Positions 25,117 through 32,897 of a stretch of 64,000 nt of DNA are shown here, in pieces. Origin of the DNA: an uncultured Acidimicrobiales bacterium (GTDB lineage Bacteria; Actinomycetota; Acidimicrobiia; Acidimicrobiales; SHLQ01); assembly GCA_938002955.1 (NCBI GenBank), contig CALLAA010000045.1, positions 1 to 64,000 of the forward strand, read 5' to 3'. The notes beneath the pieces are model-generated. The model saw nothing but the letters and a program-made list of their open reading frames with translations, did no database searches and was not told where the DNA came from. How positions within the stretch are numbered: position 1 is the stretch's first letter; the number at the start of each line of letters is the position of its first letter. Made by a program: the position numbers and the translations under genes.

Positions 25117-25901
25117 CGAACACGCCCGAACGGTCCCCTGAGCGCCCGGCCGAGGAAGAGATTCGTTTCGTTGGCGGGTCGGCCGCTGAGCTCTCCGGGG
25201 TGCTCCATCGACCCGTCGAACGGGCCAAGGGCTCGGTACTCCTCGCGCACTGCTTCACGTGTTCCAAGGACATTCACACCATGACCCGCCTGGCGAACGC
25301 ATTGTCAGACGCTGGATTCGCAGCCTTCCGCTTCGACTTCACCGGGCGAGGCGACAGCGACGGCGACTTCGCAAAGAAGACGCTTAGTGGCAACGTCTCC
25401 GACGTGGTGCGGGCAGCGACGACGCTCATCGAGATGGGCTTCGGACCGTGTGGTCTGATCGGTCACAGTCTCGGTGGCGCCGCAGCGATCCTCGCTGCGA
25501 AGAAGCTCAAGACGGTGCGGTCGCTCGTGACCATCGGGGCGCCGAGCAATGCGAACCATGTCCGCCACTTGTTTGCTGATTCCGAAGCGGAGCTCTTGCG
25601 CGAGGGCCGCGCCGACGTTCGCATCGGTGGGCGGACCTTCGAACTCGAGGCTGGCTTTGTTCACGATCTCCAGACACACGATGTACTCGATGCCGTGTCG
25701 TCGCTCGATCGGCCGTACCTCGTCGTACACGCGGATGACGACACGACCGTCCCGGTCACCGAGGCCGAGGCGCTGTTCGCAGCGGCGACCGGGCACAAGT
25801 CGTTCGTGCGTTATGCAGACGGCGGCCACCTCTTTGGCGATCGTGCGCTTGCCGATCGGATGACCGGTGATGTGGTCGAGTGGTTTGAGGCGACCTTGTA
25901 G
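25113..25901 (+). CDS. Alpha/beta hydrolase of the OsmC-associated type
   Basis: The 262-residue hydrolase has HCFTCSKDIHT near the oxyanion hole, RFDFTGRGDSDGDF, the nucleophile elbow GHSLGG, an acid in HADDDTTVP and His in DGGHLF. The HCFTCSKD and FDFTGRG pattern is that of hydrolases often fused to an OsmC peroxidase domain; here the OsmC part is absent. It is translationally coupled to the aldehyde dehydrogenase. Substrate unknown; an ester or thioester from the same pathway is possible. Confidence 0.85.
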   Translation: MTNTPERSPERPAEEEIRFVGGSAAELSGVLHRPVERAKGSVLLAHCFTCSKDIHTMTRLANALSDAGFAAFRFDFTGRGDSDGDFAKKTLSGNVSDVVRAATTLIEMGFGPCGLIGHSLGGAAAILAAKKLKTVRSLVTIGAPSNANHVRHLFADSEAELLREGRADVRIGGRTFELEAGFVHDLQTHDVLDAVSSLDRPYLVVHADDDTTVPVTEAEALFAAATGHKSFVRYADGGHLFGDRALADRMTGDVVEWFEATL

Positions 25902-25933
25902 CGTTGGCTTTGCCGAGGTAGCCGAGGTAACAG

Positions 25934-26728
25934 CTACTTCGTTTTGTAACGCGCTTTCATCGCCGCGTCGGCGGCGAAGAGTTCGTTGGCTCGATCGAGG
26001 TCCAGGGAAGACGCTGGCGATGCTTCGGGCCGGTAGAAGCCAAAGCGATCTTCGCCGCGTACCAATGTTGCGGTCATGTCACCGCTTGCTTGGTCATTGT
26101 GAGGAGCCACGTACTGAACGTTGAGACCGATGCGTCGATCGCTCGTCGTATTTGGACCGGACTGGTGAACAGTCCATCCATGGTGGAACGACGCCTCGCC
26201 GGGAGCGAGTGGGCACGGCGTGCCTGCCGACGCATCGAGTCCTTCGATCTGTTGTCCAAGAAGCAGGACGTTGCCGTCTCCTGGCGCCTCGGCGTGTTCG
26301 ACCAGGCCATCGAGATGGCTGCCCTGCACCATTGTCATGCATCCGGCCTCGACCGTGGCTGGCGCCAGCGCAAGCCACATTGAAACCTGTGCGTCATCGT
26401 CGGCCAAACCCCAATAGGTGAGATCCTGATGCCAGGCGACGTACGCCTCAGAACCAGACTCCTTGATGATGTAGGTGCTGCTGTAGAGGAGGATGTCCGG
26501 GCCAATGAGTTCCTCGACCAGATCGAGGACAGCCGGCAGCGTTGCGAGATCGTAGGGCGATTGCATCACCGTGTGGATCTTGTTGACGTAGTGCAGGTTT
26601 CCGAGCGCACCCTCTGCTCGCTCAAGCTCCTCGCGGTGATGATTGGCCTCGTCTCGGGACAGCAGTGCTACCGGAGAGAGAAAGCCATCGCGGAAGTATT
26701 CGTCTCGACGACTCGTCCGTGTTGTCAT
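25934..26728 (-). CDS. Phytanoyl-CoA dioxygenase (PhyH) family protein
   Basis: The 264-residue protein (ATG at 26728; a TTG at 26734 is possible) has the PhyH iron site: WHQDLTYWG for the first His and Asp, and HHGWTVHQSGPNTTSDRR for the distal His and 2-oxoglutarate Arg. Family members hydroxylate phytanoyl-CoA, ectoine, mitomycin-like or other small substrates; this one cannot be assigned. It lies 39 nt downstream of the MFS transporter stop on the same strand? The transporter is also on the minus strand and ends at 26774, so the two may share a transcript. Confidence 0.85.
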   Translation of the reverse strand: MTTRTSRRDEYFRDGFLSPVALLSRDEANHHREELERAEGALGNLHYVNKIHTVMQSPYDLATLPAVLDLVEELIGPDILLYSSTYIIKESGSEAYVAWHQDLTYWGLADDDAQVSMWLALAPATVEAGCMTMVQGSHLDGLVEHAEAPGDGNVLLLGQQIEGLDASAGTPCPLAPGEASFHHGWTVHQSGPNTTSDRRIGLNVQYVAPHNDQASGDMTATLVRGEDRFGFYRPEASPASSLDLDRANELFAADAAMKARYKTK

Positions 26729-26773
26729 AGACAAATACTGGACGATCGTTCAGCGAATATCAATGACCAAATA

Positions 26774-28021
26774 TCAACGACCGAGCAACGCCCGGATCCC
26801 GCCGCGTCGAACCAGCCACACCGTCACCCCTGCACAACTCGTCATCGTTGCAATGCCGATGACCAGTGGAGTCACCGACGTCTGCACCTGTTCGCTGAAG
26901 AAGCCGCCGAGCAACGCTCCCATGGAGATGCGGACCGCTCCAGTAAGCGCCGAACCCGACCCGGCAATGGCGCCGAGAGGTGTCATCGACGCCGAAGTCA
27001 GGTTTGGCATGAGGAACATAAACGATGCAAGTGCGAGTCCGATGACCGGCATGAACAACCAGAAGTTTGGCGTTCCACTACTCGTGACGGTGAGCACCGT
27101 CAACGCGGTCAGCAAAATGGCGAGGGCAACGAAGCCACGATTAACGACCTCGTCTATGCCGAGCCGCTCGACGACGCGTCCATTCACAATGGCACCGACA
27201 CCGAACAACACCGCAACAGCACCGAAGACCACCGGGAACTGTGCCTCTCTATCGAAGATCTGGCCAATGAGCAGTTCAGAGCTTGCGAGATAGGTCGTGA
27301 AGGACGCCTGAATGAACACCGTCGCCATCGTGTAGCCAAAGGTGACGGGGGTGCGCGCCACCTGCCAGTAGCCCGATGCGATCGTCCGCGGATTGAGGTC
27401 ACGACGGTTCGCGGGGTCGAGGGTCTCGCGCATCCGAAAACTCCACATCACGATCACGGCCGCAAACACCGCGCAGAACCACAGCACGCTGCGCCATGGC
27501 GCAATCGCGATAATCACCGCGCCGAGCGACGGCGCAATGATCGGCACGAGGACGAACACGGCCATGACGTTAGACATGGCGCTTGCCATCGCTGGACCTT
27601 CGAACCGATCTCGAATGATCGATGTTGCGACGACTCGCGCACCGGCACCACCGATCCCCCACACGAAACGTCCAATCAGGAGCGTTTCGAATGTGGGGGC
27701 AAAGACACACCAGACGGCGCCAAAAATATAGATCGCTGCTCCTGCGTACAGCGCCCGTTTGCGGCCGAAACGGTCAGCGACTGGCCCGTAGATGAGCTGA
27801 CCGCACGCAAGACCCAACAAGAACACGGTGACCACACGGCTGGTCTCAGTAGACGATTCCCCAAGCCCGAAATCGTCCCGAATGTCTCCGAACGCCGCGA
27901 GCATCATGTCGATCGCCATGGCGGTGAATGCCATGATCGCGGAGATGATCGCGAGGAGTTCCTTGCGGCCCATCCGATACGACATTGGAGCGTCTTCGCG
28001 GAGGGCTGCGGGCGTTGTCAC
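26774..28021 (-). CDS. MFS transporter, Bcr/CflA drug-resistance type
   Basis: The 415-residue protein has twelve hydrophobic segments and the MFS motif A in GPVADRFGRKRAL between helices 2 and 3. The N-terminal half resembles Bcr/CflA multidrug exporters (AIDMMLAAFGDI, GLACGQLIYGP). It is a proton-driven inner-membrane exporter. The start is GTG at 28021; an ATG at 27985 is possible but has a weaker context. It diverges from the PhnA-like gene. Substrate unknown. Confidence 0.9.
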   Translation of the reverse strand: MTTPAALREDAPMSYRMGRKELLAIISAIMAFTAMAIDMMLAAFGDIRDDFGLGESSTETSRVVTVFLLGLACGQLIYGPVADRFGRKRALYAGAAIYIFGAVWCVFAPTFETLLIGRFVWGIGGAGARVVATSIIRDRFEGPAMASAMSNVMAVFVLVPIIAPSLGAVIIAIAPWRSVLWFCAVFAAVIVMWSFRMRETLDPANRRDLNPRTIASGYWQVARTPVTFGYTMATVFIQASFTTYLASSELLIGQIFDREAQFPVVFGAVAVLFGVGAIVNGRVVERLGIDEVVNRGFVALAILLTALTVLTVTSSGTPNFWLFMPVIGLALASFMFLMPNLTSASMTPLGAIAGSGSALTGAVRISMGALLGGFFSEQVQTSVTPLVIGIATMTSCAGVTVWLVRRGGIRALLGR

Positions 28022-28124
28022 CCTCTGACCCTAGAGCCACAACTGCGGCGCTTGGGTCGGGTGTGACCAATGGTCTTGAGCGCCGATCCTCGGCATCGCT
28101 CGAGGTTGAGGCTAGACATCCACC

Positions 28125-28448
28125 ATGAGCACTTCCGTCGCCTGTCCAATCTGCACCATGCCCGACCCCCTGATCGCCGAAGAGGGTTACGAGTGCGGAA
28201 CTTGCGGTCACGAATGGTTCGACGAGAGCGACGACATTGCCGAGGTTCGCGATGTAAACGGCAAACTGCTCTCGCCTGGCGATGATGTCGTGATCATCAA
28301 AGACCTCAAACTCGACGGGAAGTCCGGCGGCATCAAGGTCGGCACCAAAGTCCGTTCGATCCGTCTGGTCCCAGGCGATCATCCGATTCAGGGCAAGGTC
28401 GATGGCCGCACGGTCCTGATCATCGCCGACAAGGTCAAGTTGGCCTAG
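28125..28448 (+). CDS. PhnA/YjdM family zinc-ribbon protein
   Basis: This 107-residue protein has an N-terminal zinc ribbon (CPICTMP and ECGTCGHEW) followed by the PhnA beta-barrel domain (VRDVNGKLLSPGDDVVIIKDL). It is named after alkylphosphonate genes, but the family's biochemical role is not established, and no phosphonate genes are present. TAGACA lies 6 nt before the ATG. It converges with the haloalkane dehalogenase gene. Confidence 0.92.
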   Translation: MSTSVACPICTMPDPLIAEEGYECGTCGHEWFDESDDIAEVRDVNGKLLSPGDDVVIIKDLKLDGKSGGIKVGTKVRSIRLVPGDHPIQGKVDGRTVLIIADKVKLA

Positions 28449-28477
28449 CCACAATCGCCCGGACAACCCTGAGGGAG

Positions 28478-29386
28478 CTACTCGCCGGCGATGAAGCGAT
28501 TCAGGATGTCCACCAGCTCATGGCCACGATCCTCCTGAACGAAGTGCCCACCGCCGATCACCGTCGTGTGTGGTTGCCCTTCAGCTCCCGGAACCTTGTT
28601 TCGAAAGACCTTGTCGCCGCCGGCCGTAACCGGGTCCTGATCGCTAAAGCAGCACAGCACGGGGTTGTCGTAGGAGTACAAGACCTCCCACGCCGCCATA
28701 TTGGCCGCTGACTCGGGGTCGTCGGTAGATGTCGGGACAAGTGCCGGCCAGATTCGCGCTCCGGCCTTGTAGCTGTCGTCGGGAAACGGCGCGTCGTAAG
28801 CCGCTTGCACGTCGGGGGTCAGACTCGTGGTGGTTGCCATGTCGAGCAGAGCGCCGACGGCAAAGTCCGGCGTGGACTGGGAGAACCGTTGCCAGCTCAA
28901 GAACGCGTCGCTCGGCGTACCTCGCCCATCTGGCAGACCTGTATTCGAGACGGCGAAGCGGGCAAACCGTTCCGGTGCCGCCGCGACTAAGCGCAACCCG
29001 ATCAGCCCGCCCCAGTCTTGGCAGAACAGCGTCATGCTCTGAAGGTCGAGGTGGTCGAAGACCAGCTCGGACATCCACGCAACGTGGCGCGCATAGGTGT
29101 AGTCCGACTGCTCGGTTGGCTTGTCCGAGCGACCGAAACCCACCTGGTCGGGGACGATCACCCGATGACCTCCAGCAACGAGACCGGGGATCATGTGGCG
29201 ATACAGGTAACTCCAGGACGGCTCCCCGTGCATTAGCAAGATCGGCGCAGCGTCTGCAGGCCCCTCGTCGAGGTAGTGGACACGAAGCGTGCCGCCGTCC
29301 TGATCGTCGATCTCGGCGTAGTGCGGCGCGAAGTCGAAATCGGGGAGGTTCTCGAAACGCTCATCTGGGGTCCGAAGAGTCTGCAT
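28478..29386 (-). CDS. Haloalkane dehalogenase (HLD subfamily I-like)
   Basis: This 302-residue alpha/beta hydrolase has a complete haloalkane dehalogenase site: nucleophile Asp124 and halide-binding Trp125 in FCQDWGGLIG, a second candidate halide Trp165 in the cap (FLSWQRF), catalytic acid Asp251 in CCFSDQDPVT and base His281 in GGGHFVQEDRG. The order matches the DhlA class. It would hydrolyse haloalkanes to alcohols, releasing halide. HGEPSWSYLYRHM forms the oxyanion region. Expression appears leaderless (TAGAAA 6 nt before the ATG). Substrate range is not readable. Confidence 0.88.
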   Translation of the reverse strand: MQTLRTPDERFENLPDFDFAPHYAEIDDQDGGTLRVHYLDEGPADAAPILLMHGEPSWSYLYRHMIPGLVAGGHRVIVPDQVGFGRSDKPTEQSDYTYARHVAWMSELVFDHLDLQSMTLFCQDWGGLIGLRLVAAAPERFARFAVSNTGLPDGRGTPSDAFLSWQRFSQSTPDFAVGALLDMATTTSLTPDVQAAYDAPFPDDSYKAGARIWPALVPTSTDDPESAANMAAWEVLYSYDNPVLCCFSDQDPVTAGGDKVFRNKVPGAEGQPHTTVIGGGHFVQEDRGHELVDILNRFIAGE

Positions 29387-29446
29387 GTGTTCTTTCTAGC
29401 CGCTCCCCGGTCCTCACCAGGCAAGCGAACCACCGAACGGACCCTC

Positions 29447-29452
29447 TACTGT
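29447..29452 (+). promoter_or_regulatory. -10 box (TACTGT) for the crotonase at 29459
   Basis: TACTGT is followed by 6 nt and the ATG. No Shine-Dalgarno is visible, fitting a leaderless mRNA. Confidence 0.45.
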
Positions 29453-29458
29453 TGGCCC

Positions 29459-30262
29459 ATGACAGTTCGAATCGAAAAGGACGGCCCCATTTGGACCGTT
29501 ATCAACAGTCGGCCCGAAGCACGCAACGCAGTAAACCCCGAGTCGTCGAAGGCCCTCTTTGAAGCGTTTGTTGACTTCGAACGAGATGCCGATGCAGCCG
29601 TTGCAGTTTTCTGGGGAGAAGGTGGGGCCTTCTGCTCGGGGTGGGACCTGAAGAATGCTGCCGGACTCTCCGATGACGACGATGGCGTCAGCGTCTTGTC
29701 CTTCGACCGCTCGACAGACGATGGACACACGCGCGGGCCGATGGGTCCAAGCCGGCTTGAGCTTTCCAAGCCCGTCATCGCCGCAATTGCCGGGCCTGCG
29801 GTCGCGGGAGGGATGGAGCTCGCCATGTGGGCCGATATCAGAGTGATGGAAGAGTCCGCGTACATGGGCGTCTATTGCCGACGATGGGGCGTGCCGCTGA
29901 TCGACGGAGGCACGGTCCGGCTCCCGCGGCTGGTCGGCCAAGGCCGAGCCCTTGACCTGATCATGACCGGTCGCCAGGTGATGGCGGAGGAGTGCGAGCG
30001 GATTGGCTTGGCCGAATACGTCGTCCCCGAAGGCGAGGCTCGGGACGAGGCCGAATCATTGGCTCGCGACATCGCGAAATTTCCGCAGATGTGCATGCGA
30101 TCCGACATGGCTTCGGCCAAGGCCTCCCACGGAGTGGATCTGCGTCAGGCCCTAGAAAACGAATACCAGGGCAGCAAGGCGATGATCAGAGCAGAAGGCA
30201 TCTCTGGGGCGAGACGGTTCGCTGACGGGGCTGGCCGCTCCGGTGACTTCTCCGCGATCTAG
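29459..30262 (+). CDS. Enoyl-CoA hydratase family protein
   Basis: The 267-residue crotonase has GGAFCSGWDLK and AGPAVAGGMELAMWAD, so the first catalytic glutamate is kept (GGMELA). The second site reads YCRRWGVPLIDGG, lacking glutamate. That RRWGVPL pattern is frequent in a subgroup annotated as hydratase without assay. It is divergent from the dehalogenase and 9 nt upstream of the AspH-like oxygenase gene, with which it may be co-transcribed. Confidence 0.85.
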   Translation: MTVRIEKDGPIWTVINSRPEARNAVNPESSKALFEAFVDFERDADAAVAVFWGEGGAFCSGWDLKNAAGLSDDDDGVSVLSFDRSTDDGHTRGPMGPSRLELSKPVIAAIAGPAVAGGMELAMWADIRVMEESAYMGVYCRRWGVPLIDGGTVRLPRLVGQGRALDLIMTGRQVMAEECERIGLAEYVVPEGEARDEAESLARDIAKFPQMCMRSDMASAKASHGVDLRQALENEYQGSKAMIRAEGISGARRFADGAGRSGDFSAI

Positions 30263-30265
30263 GCT
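30260..30265 (+). promoter_or_regulatory. -10 box (TAGGCT) overlapping the crotonase stop codon
   Basis: TAGGCT includes the TAG stop and lies 6 nt before the ATG at 30272, so the AspH-like gene may have its own leaderless promoter. Confidence 0.3.
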
Positions 30266-30271
30266 CTTGGG

Positions 30272-30943
30272 ATGACGCTCGACGTAGGACAAAAAGCCGA
30301 GATCGCGCACGATCGCTCCGCGCTCCAGCGGTGGCGCAGCGAGCATCCAGATACCGAGTCGGTCGCGCAGTTCACCCCCGGCCCAGGCATTCAGCGGTTA
30401 CACGTCCGTTTCGACATCGACCGGTTGAGAGATGCGCTAGATACCGCACTCGAACGGGTGCGGTTCAAGGGAGCGGTCGAAGACGGTTTCGGCGCGTTCT
30501 CGCTCACCCGAAGGCCGGGGGTCGAGGTCGAAACCCCCAACGACTTGTCCGGGTTGTTTCATACCAGGGTCGACGACTCCTACGAGGAGGTCCAGCGGGA
30601 GGAACCCGTCGACGAGTTCGCGTTCACCGAGTTCGTGCCGATCTTCGACGATCTGTACTTCAAGACGGTCTGGCAGACGCTGAGCCAGCTCGCACCGATC
30701 GGCCGCACCCGCGTTCTGTCTAAAGGGCTGTACAACTGCAATTCGTGGCATCGCGACCCCGAACCGAGATTGCACGTACCGATCATCACGAACCCTGGGT
30801 CGTTGTTCGTCGTGAACCATCACGTCACCCACCTGCCAGCGGATGGTTCGGTCTACTTCACCGACACCCGCGGCTATCACACCGCGCTCAATGGCGGCGA
30901 AAGCCAACGGGTCCACTTGGTCGCAGCCCTACCTCAGCACTAG
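30272..30943 (+). CDS. Aspartyl/asparaginyl beta-hydroxylase-like Fe(II)/2-oxoglutarate oxygenase
   Basis: The C-terminal half of this 223-residue protein has the AspH pattern: first His in NSWHRDPEPRLHVPI, distal His in GYHTALNGG and the 2-oxoglutarate Arg in SQRVHLV. The N-terminal part is not recognised. Free-standing bacterial relatives hydroxylate amino acids, free or bound to carrier proteins, in natural-product pathways. The next operon encodes a stand-alone adenylation protein and carrier protein 123 nt downstream, so a role in tailoring that amino acid is attractive but inferred. Confidence 0.78.
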   Translation: MTLDVGQKAEIAHDRSALQRWRSEHPDTESVAQFTPGPGIQRLHVRFDIDRLRDALDTALERVRFKGAVEDGFGAFSLTRRPGVEVETPNDLSGLFHTRVDDSYEEVQREEPVDEFAFTEFVPIFDDLYFKTVWQTLSQLAPIGRTRVLSKGLYNCNSWHRDPEPRLHVPIITNPGSLFVVNHHVTHLPADGSVYFTDTRGYHTALNGGESQRVHLVAALPQH

Positions 30944-30974
30944 TCCGCCACCGACGGTCGACACACCCGACTTC

Positions 30975-31001
30975 TTGACGATTCACGACCGCTGTTACTC
31001 T
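30975..31001 (+). promoter_or_regulatory. Tentative sigma-70-like promoter for the adenylation operon
   Basis: TTGACG (30975-30980) and TACTCT (30996-31001) are separated by 15 nt, shorter than the usual 16-18. They lie 66 nt before the GTG at 31067, upstream of two palindromes. Confidence 0.3.
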
Positions 31002-31021
31002 GCGAATACGTCAGGCTGAAC

Positions 31022-31043
31022 ACCACGTGGTCAGCACACTGAC
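31022..31043. promoter_or_regulatory. Two overlapping palindromes before the adenylation operon
   Basis: ACCACGTGGT (31022-31031) and GTCAG-caca-CTGAC (31030-31043) overlap between the tentative promoter and the first gene. The arrangement suggests an operator controlling the operon. No local regulator gene is evident. Confidence 0.4.
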
Positions 31044-31066
31044 AAGCAAGGCGGGAGCGGGAGCGG

Positions 31067-32650
31067 GTGACCAGGTTACTTTTTGAAGATGTTGAGCGTT
31101 GGGCGATCGATCGACCCGACGCAATCGCGGTACACGACGAGTATGAATCCGTCACGTACCAGGAGCTCTCCATTCGCTCGCACCAGATTGCTGCCCTGCT
31201 CCTGAACCATGGTGTGCAGGCCGGCGACCGGATCGCCATCTGTGTGCCGAAGGGGTGGCACGCCATCGCTGCGATGTTGGCGAGCGCGAAGGTCGGGGCG
31301 CCGTATGTTCCACTCGACCCAGACTCCCCAGCAGCGCGCATCCAACTCATTTTGGAAGCATGTCAACCAGCGGTCGTCATCGCCCATCCAAGCGCGGTCA
31401 ACACGGTGTCAGCAGCCGTGACTGCCAACCCAGACGCACTCGTCGGCACCCTTGCGTCAGCTCAGGACACGACGTGGCCGGTCGACCCAGCGTTCACCGA
31501 GGCCGACCTTCCCGACTCGGACGGGATCGCCCCTCTCCCGATGCCCAATATCGATAGCGACGATCTTGCCCACGTGCTGTTCACATCGGGGTCCACCGGC
31601 ATTCCCAAGGGCGTCCAGATCACACATCAGAACGTGATCTCCTACATCGATTGGGTCGTCGAGCACTTTGGCTATACCAGCGACGACCAACTCTCTGGGC
31701 ACTCGCCGCTGCACTTCGACCTGTCCACGATGGACATCTTTGCGACGTTTGCGGCAGGCGCCACGTTGCATCCTGTACCGGCTGGTCTGAACATCAACCC
31801 CGTGAACCTCGCCGAGTGGATTCGCGAGCGCAATCTCACCCAGTGGTTCTCGGTTCCGACCGCGCTCAACCATCTGCTTCGGTTGGGCTCATTGGCCGAG
31901 TCCGAGTTTCCGTCACTGCGCCGCTTGCTCTGGTGCGGCGAAGTACTACCAACCCCGACGTTGATCGGCCTGATGGACGCCTTGCCGGGTGTCGAGTTCA
32001 CGAATCTGTACGGACCCACCGAAGCGACGATTGCGAGTAGCTGGTATCAGGTACCGGAGGTTCCGGCGGACCCGGCAGCGTCCATACCGATCGGTGTGCC
32101 GTGCGCTGGGGAGAACCTGCTCGTGTTGCGAAAGGATGGCCAGCCGACCGACGACGATGAGATCGGCGATCTGTACATCGAAGGTGTCGGCCTGAGCCCG
32201 GGCTACTGGCAAGACGAGGACAAGACAGCGGCGGTATTCCGGACCGATCTACTACCGGGTAGGCGGGTTTACTACACCGGAGATCTCGCCTGGCGGCGAA
32301 GCGATGGCCAGGTTGTATTCGCTGGTCGTGCCGATAGCCAGATCAAGAGCCGCGGACACCGAATCGAACTCGGCGAGATCGAAGCCGCCCTCGAGACGCT
32401 CGATGCTGTCGGTTCGTCAGCGATCGTCGCGATCGAGGTCGACCACCTGACCGGCTCGGCGATCTGTGCGGCGTTCACCGCCGACGCACCTATGAAGCCT
32501 GCCCTCTTGGCCAAAGAGCTCGCAGAACTCGTACCGCGCTACATGCTTCCCCATCGTTGGCTGCAGCTCGATGAGCTACCGACCAACGTGAACGGAAAAG
32601 TTGACCGGCCGGCGCTACGCACCTCGTTCCTCGCAATGGAGAAATCATGA
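31067..32650 (+). CDS. Stand-alone amino-acid adenylation protein (NRPS A domain, DltA-like)
   Basis: All adenylation core motifs are present in 527 residues: A3 LFTSGSTGIPKGV (171-183), A4 HFDLSTMDIF with Asp218 able to bind the substrate amino group, A5 NLYGPTEATIA (313-), A7 YTGDLAWR, A8 QIKSRGHRIELGEIE and A10 Lys511 in NVNGKVDRP. The LLWCGEVLP segment and FDLSTMD recall DltA and other free-standing A proteins that load small amino acids. It should charge the neighbouring carrier protein. GTG start with GGGAG upstream; it overlaps the carrier gene by ATGA. There is no condensation domain anywhere nearby. Confidence 0.92.
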   Translation: MTRLLFEDVERWAIDRPDAIAVHDEYESVTYQELSIRSHQIAALLLNHGVQAGDRIAICVPKGWHAIAAMLASAKVGAPYVPLDPDSPAARIQLILEACQPAVVIAHPSAVNTVSAAVTANPDALVGTLASAQDTTWPVDPAFTEADLPDSDGIAPLPMPNIDSDDLAHVLFTSGSTGIPKGVQITHQNVISYIDWVVEHFGYTSDDQLSGHSPLHFDLSTMDIFATFAAGATLHPVPAGLNINPVNLAEWIRERNLTQWFSVPTALNHLLRLGSLAESEFPSLRRLLWCGEVLPTPTLIGLMDALPGVEFTNLYGPTEATIASSWYQVPEVPADPAASIPIGVPCAGENLLVLRKDGQPTDDDEIGDLYIEGVGLSPGYWQDEDKTAAVFRTDLLPGRRVYYTGDLAWRRSDGQVVFAGRADSQIKSRGHRIELGEIEAALETLDAVGSSAIVAIEVDHLTGSAICAAFTADAPMKPALLAKELAELVPRYMLPHRWLQLDELPTNVNGKVDRPALRTSFLAMEKS

Positions 32651-32895
32651 GCACACTCACGGTCGATGCAATCATCGACGTTCTCGAGAACAACCTGTTT
32701 CTGCTCGTCGAAGACGCCGACCAGGATCTGGTCGAATCCGGGCAGCTCGACTCCCTGGTGTTTGTCGAATTGCTGCTCGCTGTCGAGCAACTCACCGGTC
32801 AACAGCTCGCGCCAAAGGATCTTGACCTCGACGACCTTCGAACACCCGAACGTATAGCGAAGGCGTTCAACGAGCTCCTCCTGCAGGCCGGCTAG
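32647..32895 (+). CDS. Acyl/peptidyl carrier protein
   Basis: The 82-residue four-helix carrier has its phosphopantetheine serine at Ser36 (SGQLDSLVFVELLLAVEQL). It would hold the aminoacyl group loaded by the preceding adenylation protein. The ATGA overlap couples the two at fixed ratio, as in dlt-type and amino-acyl-carrier systems. There is no thioesterase domain. Confidence 0.93.
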   Translation: MSTLTVDAIIDVLENNLFLLVEDADQDLVESGQLDSLVFVELLLAVEQLTGQQLAPKDLDLDDLRTPERIAKAFNELLLQAG

Positions 32896-32897
32896 CC

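Noticed and set aside
26429..28066. Long plus-strand open frame (545 codons)
   Set aside because: It lies antisense to the MFS and PhyH genes, which have clear family motifs. Its Arg/His-rich composition is that of a shadow frame in GC-rich DNA.
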